Shown here one piece after another: positions 26,734 to 35,137 of a stretch of DNA of 64,000 nucleotides. The notes under the pieces were generated by a model. It was not told where the DNA came from and did not search any database. It saw only the letters and a list, made by a program, of their open reading frames with translations. Position numbers and translations under genes: made by a program. The DNA is from Legionella_A sp963772805 (lineage in GTDB: Bacteria; Pseudomonadota; Gammaproteobacteria; Legionellales; Legionellaceae), in NCBI GenBank assembly GCA_963772805.1, contig CAVYYU010000008.1:1112874-1176873 (forward strand), written 5' to 3'. Position 1 is the stretch's first letter; the number at the start of each line of letters is the position of its first letter.

Positions 26734-28218
26734 TTACTGTCGCAATTGCGGGAACAATATCACGTCACGGATTGATGGTGAGTTGGTGAACAACATCGCC
26801 AGACGATCGATACCAATCCCTTCTCCTGCAGTTGGCGGCATGCCATATTCCAGCGCCTCAATATAATCGCTATCATAATGCATGGCTTCCAAATCACCGG
26901 CGTCTTTATCTGCAACTTGCTTATGAAAACGAGCAGCTTGATCTTCGGCATCATTCAACTCAGAAAAACCATTAGCAAGTTCTCGACCTGCAATAAAAAA
27001 CTCGAAACGATCGGTAATCGTTGGATCATTATCATTACAACGCGCCAAAGGTGAAACTTCTTTCGGGTACTCTGTAATGAATGTCGGCTGTATTAATTGA
27101 TGCTCAACAGTTTCCTCAAACAAGATCATTTGCAATTTACCTAAACCATCCGTCTTGTTGTAAGTGAACTTTAAATTATCAAGCAGCGCACGGCAATTAT
27201 CTTCCGTTTCAAGCTGTGCTGCCTCTATTTCAGGATGAACGGTTAATATCGCCTCTTTAATACTCATCCGCGCAAATGGCTGAGCAAAATCAAGCATATG
27301 ACCTTGATATTCTATTTGACGTGAACCCGCCACTGTATCACACAGGTAACGCAACAATTCTTCGGTGAAATCCATCATGTCGTAATAATCAGCATAAGCT
27401 TGATAAAATTCGATCATGGTAAATTCAGGATTATGCCGCGTTGAGATACCCTCATTACGGAAATTACGGTTAATTTCATAAACACGTTCAAAACCACCAA
27501 CAATCAGGCGCTTCAAATAAAGCTCAGGCGCGATACGCAAATACATTTGCATATCAAGCGTATTATGATGCGTAACAAACGGGCGCGCTATGGCACCACC
27601 TGGAATGGGGTGTAGCATGGGTGTTTCAACTTCGAGGAATTGATGGCTATCCATAAACTGACGAATGGCTTTAATCAAATTCGAACGCATTAAAAATGTT
27701 TTACGTGTCTCTTCATTTGCAATCAAATCAACATAACGTTGACGGTAGCAGGTTTCCCTATCAGCTAAACCATGAAATTTATCGGGCAATGGACGTAACG
27801 ATTTTGTTAATAACTCAATCGTCTCAGCGTGAACTGACAGCTCACCCGTATTGGTAACAAACAGCTCACCATGCACCCCAACGATATCGCCTAAATCCCA
27901 ATGTGTGAATTCTTCATACAGTTCTGGCACATCATTTTGACGCACATAAATCTGTAAACGCCCGGAAACGTCCTGGATATGGAAAAAACTCGCCTTCCCC
28001 ATCACTCGGCGCAATACGATACGGCCAGCAACGGATACCTTAACGTGTTTTTCAGCCAGATCTTCTTTGCTGATACCAGCATAGTCCTTGCTTATTTCAC
28101 TAGCTAAATGTTCGCGATGAAATTGATTGGGAAAATTAAATCCACGACCGCGCAATTCACTTAATTTTTGCTTGCGTACATGCAAAACTTCACTTTCATC
28201 CACTTGTTCTTCTATCAT
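26734..28218 (-). CDS. lysS: Lysyl-tRNA synthetase, class II
   Basis: LysS charges tRNA-Lys. The 494-residue protein has the OB-fold anticodon domain (about 55-170, with VAGRIVLRRVMGKASFFHIQD) and the class II catalytic core. Motif 2 covers YEINRNFRNEGISTRHNPEFTM, and motif 3 lies near the C-terminus in GEGIGIDRLAMLFTN. The ATG overlaps the prfB stop by 4 bases and has AGGAG upstream inside prfB. The prfB-lysS order is the same as in E. coli. Confidence 0.97.
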   Translation of the reverse strand: MIEEQVDESEVLHVRKQKLSELRGRGFNFPNQFHREHLASEISKDYAGISKEDLAEKHVKVSVAGRIVLRRVMGKASFFHIQDVSGRLQIYVRQNDVPELYEEFTHWDLGDIVGVHGELFVTNTGELSVHAETIELLTKSLRPLPDKFHGLADRETCYRQRYVDLIANEETRKTFLMRSNLIKAIRQFMDSHQFLEVETPMLHPIPGGAIARPFVTHHNTLDMQMYLRIAPELYLKRLIVGGFERVYEINRNFRNEGISTRHNPEFTMIEFYQAYADYYDMMDFTEELLRYLCDTVAGSRQIEYQGHMLDFAQPFARMSIKEAILTVHPEIEAAQLETEDNCRALLDNLKFTYNKTDGLGKLQMILFEETVEHQLIQPTFITEYPKEVSPLARCNDNDPTITDRFEFFIAGRELANGFSELNDAEDQAARFHKQVADKDAGDLEAMHYDSDYIEALEYGMPPTAGEGIGIDRLAMLFTNSPSIRDVILFPQLRQ

Positions 28219-29322
28219 GTTGCATCTACTCCTGCTTTCAAACTGGCTTCAATAAATTGATCAAGAGCGCCATCAAGCACCGCTTGGGTGTTGCTTGTCT
28301 CCACCCCAGTACGTAAATCTTTAATACGCGACTGATCGAGCACATAAGAACGAATCTGCGACCCCCAACCAATATCAGATTTAGTCGCCTCAAGGGCTTG
28401 CTGCGCAGCGTTTTTCTTCTGCATTTCCATTTCATAAAGCTTGGCACGCAATTGCTTCATCGCCTGATCTTTATTTTTGTGCTGGCTTCTATCATTTTGA
28501 CATTGTACAACAATACCACTAGGCTCATGCGTTAACCGCACCGCCGAGTCAGTACGGTTAACGTGCTGACCACCAGCCCCTGATGCGCGATAAGTATCAA
28601 TTCGCAGATCAGCTGGATTAATTTCAATTTCAATATCATCATCAATTTCCGGAGAAACAAACACTGCCGCAAACGAGGTGTGCCGTCGATTGCCTGAGTC
28701 AAATGGTGATTTACGCACCAGCCGGTGCACGCCTGTTTCGGTTCTCAGCCACCCGTACGCATACTCACCAGTAAAATGAATGGTAGCACTTTTAATTCCC
28801 GCGACTTCACCAGCCGAGCATTCAACCAGTTCGGAAGTAAACCCATGCTGCTCACCCCAACGTAAATACATGCGCAATAAAATCTCCGCCCAATCCTGCG
28901 CTTCTGTTCCACCAGAGCCCGATTGAATATCAACAAACGCATTCGCTGGATCCATCTTTCCGGCAAACATTCGACGAAACTCCAGCGCTTCGACCTGGCG
29001 CTCAATTGTGGCCATTTCGTCAGCAACGATATGAATGGCATCTTCGTCTTCTTCGGCGCGAGCCAACTCAAAAAGCTCGCTCAAATCTGCAACAGACTGA
29101 CTTAACACTTGCAATTGATGTACGACAGACTCCAGCAGAGCACGTTCACGCCCTAAAGCCTGAGCATGCTCCGGCTTATTCCAAATATCAGGCAGCTCCA
29201 ACTCCCGAACAACCTCTTCTAAGCGCTCACGCTTGCTATCGAAGTCAAAGATACCCCCGAAGGCCATTAATACGCTGCTCTAAATCGGCTAAAGTAAGAT
29301 TGATCTGGTTCACTTCCAGCAT
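28215..29322 (-). CDS. prfB: Peptide chain release factor 2 (RF2), with programmed +1 frameshift
   Basis: RF2 reads UGA and UAA stop codons and releases the finished peptide. The gene begins at ATG 29322 (GAAGAGG upstream). It runs 25 codons (MLEVNQINLTLADLEQRING then LRGYL), meets an in-frame TGA at 29247-29245, and continues in the +1 frame as DFDSKRERL to 28215. The zero-frame part alone lacks the N-terminus, so the joined product of about 368 residues is the real one. Hallmarks are the SPF anticodon-like tripeptide (VRKSPFDS) that selects UGA/UAA and the catalytic GGQ (ASGAGGQHVNRTDSAV). It is co-transcribed with lysS. Confidence 0.96.
29240..29262 (-). promoter_or_regulatory. prfB: RF2 autoregulatory +1 frameshift site
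   Basis: The minus strand reads CGGGGGTATCTTTGAC. A Shine-Dalgarno-like GGGGG stands three bases before the slippery CTT, which is followed by TGA C. E. coli has AGGGGGTATCTTTGAC at the same codon (26). Low RF2 slows reading of the poor UGA C and favours the shift to the +1 frame, so RF2 controls its own level. Confidence 0.95.
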
Positions 29323-29696
29323 AGATGCCTCTTCGTCATAAATTAGGACAATAGTTTACAGTTAAAGGAAAAAAGTGGCCAGAGCAAAGAATTACATATT
29401 CGAGCTATCACGCATCAAAAGCACTGCAGCTCTATAAAAAACTAGAACAAAGCATTTACTATCCTAGTGAAACTATAAACAATACAGCGCATCCTCGTTA
29501 TTCACGCTTTATGCGGTATTGTTTGACTCAGCTCCGCCTGACTTAAGCCGCTCAATGACACTCACCCACTCCAGTGACAAGGCCACTCACATATAAACCT
29601 GCCGCCGTGCAGATACCCACAAAGCAACCGGTACTCGTGAATTTACCATTATCAAAGAACTCGATGAGATATGAAGCTCTTTTTCATCAGGGATCC
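29323..29696. other. 374-base gap between prfB and an outer-membrane protein gene
   Basis: No complete gene is visible. A plus-strand frame at about 29366-29545 and a minus-strand frame at 29684-29552 are open, but neither has a start and ribosome site. The minus one reads FDNGKFTSTGCFVGICTAAG and ends GVGECH; both may be decayed gene ends. The prfB promoter should lie near 29340-29400; I see no convincing hexamers. Confidence 0.4.
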
Positions 29697-30452
29697 TTAA
29701 GCCAAATAGGTAAGATTAAATAACGCAGCATTTGTGTATAGGTGATTGAGTCCAATCCCCATATTTAAGCTTTGGCCCACTGCCCTATCCAACTGGTTTT
29801 TCCCCCAATCTGCGAATTCATAACCAACGCCCACCGAGCAGCGAGTACTTAATGCTTTTTGTATACCTACGCCTAAGGTGTAGGTCATCGCCGTTTGACT
29901 ATTAGGTGAGAAATTAGCATTTGGTGTTGCCTCAAAAATAGTCGGCGTATTTGTAAAATCATACGACCGATTTGATCCCACCCCAATACTGCCACTGATC
30001 CAGGGCATGACAATATATCCCCAGTCAGCGATTAATTTTCCTTTTAAGGCAACATGGCTTTGTCGTATCTTGTAGTTGTATGTGTAGTTATTAAATTGCG
30101 GGTCGGCGTCATCCCAAATAGCCCCGGTGAGTCGTGCGCCGTTTGTAGCAGCAAATGCCACGCCAATCTGCCCTTTGTAAATGTTATTTAAATCGCGCTG
30201 CAGCCCCAGAAAAATTTCGCCATCAACGAATACACTCGTCGCTTTGTTAGCAACATAACTTTTTTCAATCCCTGGTGCTAAATAAAACGTTTGCGTCTTA
30301 CCATTGCTTTGCCATACCGGACCCGCACTGAACGTGGCAACATAGTTGGTGCGTGGGGACAGTCCCATTGTGCCTGATATAACAAGTGTGGGGGTTAAGC
30401 TCGTTAGTAAGACCAATAACACAGGCACTAATAGTTGTTTTTTGATATTCAC
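29697..30452 (-). CDS. Outer-membrane beta-barrel protein
   Basis: The 251-residue precursor has a signal peptide (MNIKKQLLVPVLLVLLTSLTPTLVISG) followed by alternating hydrophobic strands rich in G, N, Y and T, such as ATFSAGPVWQ, FYLAPGIEKSY, GEIFLGLQRDL, TYTLGVGIQKAL and CSVGVGYEFADW. The C-terminus ends in NLTYLA, not a terminal Phe, but the aromatic strand is close. This pattern fits an eight- to ten-strand barrel like the small porin-like proteins of Coxiella and Legionella. The start is GTG 30452. Thirty-nine bases upstream of it begins a 9-bp tandem repeat that may vary its expression. Confidence 0.75.
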   Translation of the reverse strand: MNIKKQLLVPVLLVLLTSLTPTLVISGTMGLSPRTNYVATFSAGPVWQSNGKTQTFYLAPGIEKSYVANKATSVFVDGEIFLGLQRDLNNIYKGQIGVAFAATNGARLTGAIWDDADPQFNNYTYNYKIRQSHVALKGKLIADWGYIVMPWISGSIGVGSNRSYDFTNTPTIFEATPNANFSPNSQTAMTYTLGVGIQKALSTRCSVGVGYEFADWGKNQLDRAVGQSLNMGIGLNHLYTNAALFNLTYLA

Positions 30453-30490
30453 AAATAACTCATTTTATTTTATGATGTTCGATAAGAAAT

Positions 30491-30560
30491 AATACAAATA
30501 ATACAAATAATACAAATAATACAAATAATACAAATAATACAAATAATACAAATAATACAA
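30491..30560. repeat. 9-bp tandem repeat (AATACAAAT), about 7.8 copies
   Basis: Seven perfect copies of AATACAAAT run from 30491 to 30553, followed by AATACAA. The array lies 39-108 bases upstream of the GTG of the outer-membrane protein gene on the minus strand, where the promoter should be. Short perfect arrays at such places change copy number by slippage in other bacteria. Confidence 0.95.
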
Positions 30561-30709
30561 TGTATAACGATACAATACTATCCGTTTTTGCCCAAGTAGT
30601 GCCCCGGATCCACCCTGTTTCCCTTGATAATATGAATGATGAAAACGATGATACAACGGAACTGGAATTTTCTACTTTCGCTCGGTGCTACCCTGGAGAA
30701 AAAAAATGA
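30560..30709 (+). CDS. Possible small ORF leaving the tandem repeat
   Basis: An ATG at 30560 opens 49 codons to a TGA at 30709. The product is acidic in the middle (LDNMNDENDDTTELEF). The 9-bp units upstream are in the same frame as Asn-Thr-Asn, so copy-number change would not shift it. There is no ribosome site and I recognise no family. It may well be chance. Confidence 0.2.
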   Translation: MYNDTILSVFAQVVPRIHPVSLDNMNDENDDTTELEFSTFARCYPGEKK

Positions 30710-30829
30710 ACCGTGTGTTTTTGATATAAAAAAAACGCATCAAAATCTCATTGCCATTAAAAATATGGTTCGATAAAAACGCGCAAAAAATCTAACTAAT
30801 AGCGATATGGTTATCAAAACAAAACCTTT

Positions 30830-31549
30830 TCAAAGCTCCGGTAACCTTGACTTGATACGATGTGTTGCCTGCGAGTGAATTTGTGAAACCCTGGACTCAG
30901 ACACACCAAGAACTTCGCCTATTTCTTTTAAATTCAGGTCCTGCTCATAATAAAGAGACAGCACTAAGCGCTCTTTTTTCGGCAAACCATCAATGATTTG
31001 TGACAAATGCATCGACATATCAGCTTGCAGTGCTCGCGTATGCGGTTCAGTCGAATCACCCAAGCCATTATCTTTCAATACATCCTCGGTGACGCCCAAA
31101 TCACCAAAACCATACAAATGACCACCCGCCGAGTCACTTAGCATCGCATGATATTCATCAAGCGCAATGCCAATCTCTTCAGCGATTTCATGATCTTTGG
31201 CATCACGACCCAAACGATTCTCTAACGTTTTTACTGCAGCGGAAATCATACGGGCGTTACGATAAACCGAACGTGGCACCCAGTCATTACGCCGTACTTC
31301 ATCCAGCATATGACCACGAATGCGAATTCCTGCATACGTTTCGAAAGACGCGCCTTTTGTTTCATCGTAATGAGTAGCGGCTTCTAACAAGCCCAGCATG
31401 CCCGCTTGTATTAGATCATCGAGTTGGATTGAATGGGGTAGTCTGCCCATCAAATGATGCGCTATTCGCTTCACCATTGGCGCATGCAATTTTATCAATG
31501 CTTCCTGCGTTTGCTGATTCACTTTGCTGTATGCAGCCAAAGCATCCAC
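30830..31549 (-). CDS. fliA: RNA polymerase sigma factor FliA (sigma-28)
   Basis: FliA directs transcription of late flagellar and motility genes. From GTG 31549, with AAAGGAG 6 bases upstream, it has 239 residues, the same as E. coli FliA. A TTG 7 codons earlier is the only longer start. Region 2 shows LIKLHAPMVKRIAHHL, DDLIQAGMLGLLEAA and FETYAGIRIRGHMLDEVRRNDWVPR, and region 4 ends with LSLYYEQDLNLKEIGEVLGVSESRVSQIHSQA. No flagellar or FlgM gene is in the window. In Legionella and relatives FliA also governs transmissive-phase traits, so a wider role is possible. Confidence 0.93.
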   Translation of the reverse strand: MDALAAYSKVNQQTQEALIKLHAPMVKRIAHHLMGRLPHSIQLDDLIQAGMLGLLEAATHYDETKGASFETYAGIRIRGHMLDEVRRNDWVPRSVYRNARMISAAVKTLENRLGRDAKDHEIAEEIGIALDEYHAMLSDSAGGHLYGFGDLGVTEDVLKDNGLGDSTEPHTRALQADMSMHLSQIIDGLPKKERLVLSLYYEQDLNLKEIGEVLGVSESRVSQIHSQATHRIKSRLPEL

Positions 31550-31753
31550 GACTTTCTCCTTTATTTTCAAACAGCAATATCCAGCCCTTTCTATTAGATT
31601 AGCACCAATTTAACTATCTTTACATTATTCAGAACAAAGCAAATCAAACCACCGTGCTACCAACCGTTCCAGGAATAACAGGTATTACTCGCTGAGGTCA
31701 AATTCATTGGCCACTCATCAACAATCGTGACCAATTGATGCATTGATCAAAGC

Positions 31754-31981
31754 TCACTCGGTTTGCGCTTCACACGCATCTTCCGCATCTTTTTGACATT
31801 GTTGTGAACAATCAAGCTCGTCTGAGTTGAGGCACTCAGAATTTATGCAAACATTTGTGGCGCGTTGAACACACATCGCTTCACTCGTATTTTCATTGAC
31901 AATAACAACATCAGGATCATCAGCTGCCTGGGATAATTCAGGCGACAACGCAAGCAAAAATAACAAGATAATTCGTTTCAT
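31754..31981 (-). CDS. Small secreted cysteine-rich protein
   Basis: From ATG 31981 (GAAGG upstream) the 75-residue precursor has a signal peptide MKRIILLFLLALSPELSQA and an acidic mature part of about 56 residues with six cysteines, spaced as in MCVQRATNVCINSECLNSDELDCSQQCQKDAEDAC. An even number of cysteines and export to the periplasm point to three disulfides. No family is recognised. It stands alone between fliA and the DprE1-like gene. Confidence 0.65.
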   Translation of the reverse strand: MKRIILLFLLALSPELSQAADDPDVVIVNENTSEAMCVQRATNVCINSECLNSDELDCSQQCQKDAEDACEAQTE

Positions 31982-32124
31982 TTTTATACCTTCCATCTAA
32001 ACCTACTTATTTAATTATAGTCAAAATTTGCCATAAGTACGGCCAGCATTTTGTTGTTGATAAAAAAATGCGACACTAGTCATTGTTGTCATTCGTTCGC
32101 ATTGTAGAAACCTAATGGATAACT

Positions 32125-33429
32125 ATGCACTCTAAAACCCGAATATTTTCAAACTTCAGCCACGCGGTCAAAACCACTTCTACTTGCTTTCGTCCTGATA
32201 GCGAAGAGCAGATCGACACGGCTTTTAATAACATTAACTCAGTGGGCATCCTCGCTCGCGGTAATGGCTCAAGTTACAGTGACTGCTGCATGCTGGATGG
32301 CGGCTTGGTTATCGACACGTCTCGTTTAAATCATTTACTTTCGTTTGACCCTGCATCTGGGATTGTGGTCTGCCAAGCATCAGTCACCTTTGCCGACCTG
32401 TTTCTGCTCGACCCGCAATTTATCCCGCCTGTTCTCCCTGGCACTTTACATGCGACGTTAGCGGGTGGTGTTGCCAATGACATACACGGCAAAAACAATC
32501 ATCTATTGGGCTGTTTTGGTCATCATGTGGAATGGCTTGAAGTTCAAATCGGCAGCAAGACCTTGCACTGTAATCGTGAGAAAAACAGCGACTTATTTTT
32601 TGCAACAATAGCAGGCTTGGGTTTAACTGGAATCATAAAACGCATAGCTGTCCGCCTGCGTAAAGCGAGCCGTTTTGTTAACAAAACAACAGAAAAGCAT
32701 ATCGGCTTCACGAGCGTGCTACAACGGATGCAGGAAGAAGGGGTGCTCCATGAGTATCAAGTTGCCTGGCTTGATTTGCTCAATGAACCACGCGCGCTGT
32801 TATCGTTTGCTGATCACAACAATTCATTGGATAATTCACAAACGCTCAGCCCACCTAAATCAACGCACCGCGTGCCCCAATTACCTATGCGCCTTATATA
32901 CCCTTGGCTGATGAAACAATTTAATCGCATCTATTACCATCAAACAAAAACCCAACAGCAAACGCTGCCCTTATGGCAATTCAATAACCCCCTTGATTGC
33001 ATAAAAAATTGGAGTTACCTGTATGGCAAACAAGGCTTATTACAATTTCAGGCGGTGTTTGAAGCCGCAGAAGCTGAGGCTTCTTTGCAGAAATTGCACT
33101 CATTAATTCAACGCCATAAAGCGCCTGCGACCCTTGCTGTGCTCAAATATTTTACGAAGCCAGGGCCTGGTTTATTATCATTCGTCAAACCAGGATTTAC
33201 ATTAGCGATTGATTTCATTAATAATCAACCAGCACGCCAAGCGATTGACGCGATGAATCAATTGATGAGTGAATCAGCCGGCAGAATATATCTGGCAAAA
33301 GATTTGCTCTTAAACTGCGAGCAATTTAACACGATGTATCAATCCCGTGATGAATTTTGTGCTGTACTGACCAAGCATAATAGCCCAATGCGTTCAGATT
33401 TGGGCAACCGTTTAGGATTAAACCTATGA
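32125..33429 (+). CDS. FAD-binding oxidoreductase of the DprE1 type
   Basis: The 434-residue protein belongs to the vanillyl-alcohol-oxidase FAD family. The flavin domain shows ILARGNGSSYSDCCM near residue 45 and PGTLHATLAGGVANDIHGKNNHLLGCFGHHVEWLEV at about 105-145 (two segments of one motif), the pattern typical of decaprenylphosphoryl-ribose oxidase DprE1. A substrate domain and the AKDLLLNCEQF tail follow. In actinobacteria DprE1 oxidises the 2'-OH of polyprenyl-phosphoryl ribose and DprE2 reduces the ketone to give the arabinose donor. The next gene overlaps its stop by 4 bases and is a DprE2-like reductase, which supports the call. The substrate in this Gram-negative host is unknown. 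Confidence 0.8.
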   Translation: MHSKTRIFSNFSHAVKTTSTCFRPDSEEQIDTAFNNINSVGILARGNGSSYSDCCMLDGGLVIDTSRLNHLLSFDPASGIVVCQASVTFADLFLLDPQFIPPVLPGTLHATLAGGVANDIHGKNNHLLGCFGHHVEWLEVQIGSKTLHCNREKNSDLFFATIAGLGLTGIIKRIAVRLRKASRFVNKTTEKHIGFTSVLQRMQEEGVLHEYQVAWLDLLNEPRALLSFADHNNSLDNSQTLSPPKSTHRVPQLPMRLIYPWLMKQFNRIYYHQTKTQQQTLPLWQFNNPLDCIKNWSYLYGKQGLLQFQAVFEAAEAEASLQKLHSLIQRHKAPATLAVLKYFTKPGPGLLSFVKPGFTLAIDFINNQPARQAIDAMNQLMSESAGRIYLAKDLLLNCEQFNTMYQSRDEFCAVLTKHNSPMRSDLGNRLGLNL

Positions 33430-34148
33430 GCACACGAACCTGGTTCATGCTGGGCGCCACGTCAATCATCGCTCAGGAATTTGCGCATCTTGCGGCTCGC
33501 GCAGGCAATAAGCTCGTTCTTGTAGGCCGAGGCGAACAACATTTAGCGATAATTGCAGCCGACATTCGCTTGCGCCATCATGTGGATTGTGCCGTGATAT
33601 CGGTTGATTTTGGTGCCGATATTACTCACTTAATCAATGCATTACGGGATGACACACAAGAGATTGATCTCTTTGTTGCTCATACGCACATGATAAGTAA
33701 TGATCAACTGGATGTAGGTGCCATTTCCAAATCAATCCATGTCAATATCGTCAGTACAATTCAACTTATCTATACTTATTTACACAAACCACAAAGCCAG
33801 CACCGCCTAATATTCCTAAGTTCCGTTGCTGCTTGCCGCGGTCGGGCTAAAAATAGTTTTTACGGTGCGAATAAAGCTGCTGTTGAACTCTATTTACAAG
33901 GCTTACAACAAGCGGCTTCAGCTAATCAACACATTACTATTGCAAGGCTTGGTTTTATCGATACAAAATTGACTTATGGTGAACCTGGTGTTTTCTATGC
34001 AGCATCGCCAGAAGGCTGCGCCATGGCATGCTGGAAGGCATCATTTTCCAATAACCGATTGTTCTATTATCCTTTTTTCTGGCGCATGCTCATGGGTGTT
34101 ATTATGGGATTACCGTTTTTTATTTATAAGAAGATGCGCAGTGTTTAG
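33426..34148 (+). CDS. Short-chain dehydrogenase of the DprE2 type
   Basis: The 240-residue protein is an NAD(P)-dependent short-chain reductase. The cofactor loop reads MLGATSIIAQEFA, the GATSxIA variant seen in DprE2 instead of the classical GxxxGxG. The active site has Ser 132/133 (FLSSVAA), Tyr 146 and Lys 150 (FYGANKAAVELY). A hydrophobic C-terminus at about 213-233 (RMLMGVIMGLPFFIYKK) could anchor it to the membrane, where a polyprenyl-phosphate substrate would be. Its ATG overlaps the DprE1-like stop (ATGA), so the two are co-translated and likely act in sequence as an epimerase. Confidence 0.8.
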   Translation: MSTRTWFMLGATSIIAQEFAHLAARAGNKLVLVGRGEQHLAIIAADIRLRHHVDCAVISVDFGADITHLINALRDDTQEIDLFVAHTHMISNDQLDVGAISKSIHVNIVSTIQLIYTYLHKPQSQHRLIFLSSVAACRGRAKNSFYGANKAAVELYLQGLQQAASANQHITIARLGFIDTKLTYGEPGVFYAASPEGCAMACWKASFSNNRLFYYPFFWRMLMGVIMGLPFFIYKKMRSV

Positions 34149-34167
34149 CAACATTAAACCTGCATGA

Positions 34168-34461
34168 CTATTTTGGGCTCGGAGTGCTAAACCGCTCTGC
34201 TAAAGAGGTTGTTATTGGGGAACGCGGCAAGCCTGGAGGCGTAGAACTAATCGGTCTAAAAAACAATTTGTGAATGACGCATTTATCAGGCGGTGGACTA
34301 GTTGATGTTATATCCGGTGCGATATTCGTCAAAAAATGTGGTAACGGCTTGAGAATCAACGCATCCCCTGAATCATCCATCAAAGGAATCCCATCCAAAT
34401 CCGCTGCTATTGGTCTAAATTTTGGAGATGATGGTACGAACTTCATTTCTCTTCCGGGCAT
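34168..34461 (-). CDS. Hypothetical proline-rich small protein
   Basis: The minus strand is open for 97 codons from an ATG with GAAGAG about 9 bases upstream. The product is rich in Pro, Ser, Thr and Leu (LKPLPHFLTNIAPDITSTSPPPD) and has no signal peptide or helix for the membrane. I recognise no family. A plus-strand frame (34274-34648) overlaps it and looks less protein-like. Expression is plausible but unproven. Confidence 0.4.
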   Translation of the reverse strand: MPGREMKFVPSSPKFRPIAADLDGIPLMDDSGDALILKPLPHFLTNIAPDITSTSPPPDKCVIHKLFFRPISSTPPGLPRSPITTSLAERFSTPSPK

Positions 34462-34832
34462 TATTATTTACTCTTCGTTTTATGTAAAAGTTGATTTATT
34501 ATTATACTTATTGCTGAACATACAGCTTACCATACTCGACGACAGAAGTCCAAATAACGATCACCATGGACGACAATATTACATGCAAAAAAGTTTGATG
34601 GGATCCACTTATCAGAAAGCATTCAAGAGCGTCCAGGATGACCTGTAGTGGTGCGGAATTGAAACGGCATCATGATTGGAAAATTCTTGCCAATCTTCAT
34701 GGCTTTATACAGTTAACGCTTTGCAGCTTGTTAATCAACACGATAAGCTGCCCCTGCTTCAGTGCCGAAAATTTACAGTAAATACCCATCGCCTCTTGCA
34801 GAGAAAGCGCACAGCGATGGATGAAAAAAAAT
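34462..34832. other. Gap without a convincing gene
   Basis: No frame in these 371 bases has a start, ribosome site and protein-like product. A minus-strand frame near 34840-34700 (reading ALSLQEAMGIYCKF) is open for about 45 codons and may be debris of a lost gene. Confidence 0.4.
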
Positions 34833-35030
34833 TCACCGAATAATCCTTACCATCGGGATTAGCGTTGGGATAATGCCAAAAAACTGCAATATATAGATAA
34901 TCACCACGATAACCGCCAAAAGATTCAACAAGCTTTTAATTGCTCCCGCCATGGGAATAAAAACATTAATCAGCCATAAAACCAAGCCAATGACGATAAT
35001 CACCGCAAAAAGATTCAACAGCCCGTTCAT
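34833..35030 (-). CDS. Small two-helix membrane protein (Thivi_2564-like)
   Basis: The 65-residue protein is two hydrophobic helices joined by a short loop. The halves are alike: LLNLFAVIIVIGLVLWL and LLNLLAVIVVIIYIL, so it probably arose by duplication. The loop FIPMAGAIKS is the recognisable signature of the small Thivi_2564 family of proteobacterial membrane proteins, whose role is unknown. AAGGATAT stands just before the ATG. Confidence 0.75.
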   Translation of the reverse strand: MNGLLNLFAVIIVIGLVLWLINVFIPMAGAIKSLLNLLAVIVVIIYILQFFGIIPTLIPMVRIIR

Positions 35031-35137
35031 AGATATCCTTATTTATGGGTTACGCATTGATTATAGCACCAAAACAACACAAAAAGATTATTATTCTAAC
35101 AAATAACAGGGCTATAAATTAGAAACTATAATACAGA

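Noticed and set aside
30465..30656. Minus-strand frame with repeated Tyr-Tyr-Leu
   Set aside because: It is only a translation of the 9-bp tandem repeat and has no ribosome site.
34274..34648. Plus-strand 124-codon open frame
   Set aside because: No ribosome site and a low-quality composition; it is mostly the antisense of the better 34168-34461 frame.
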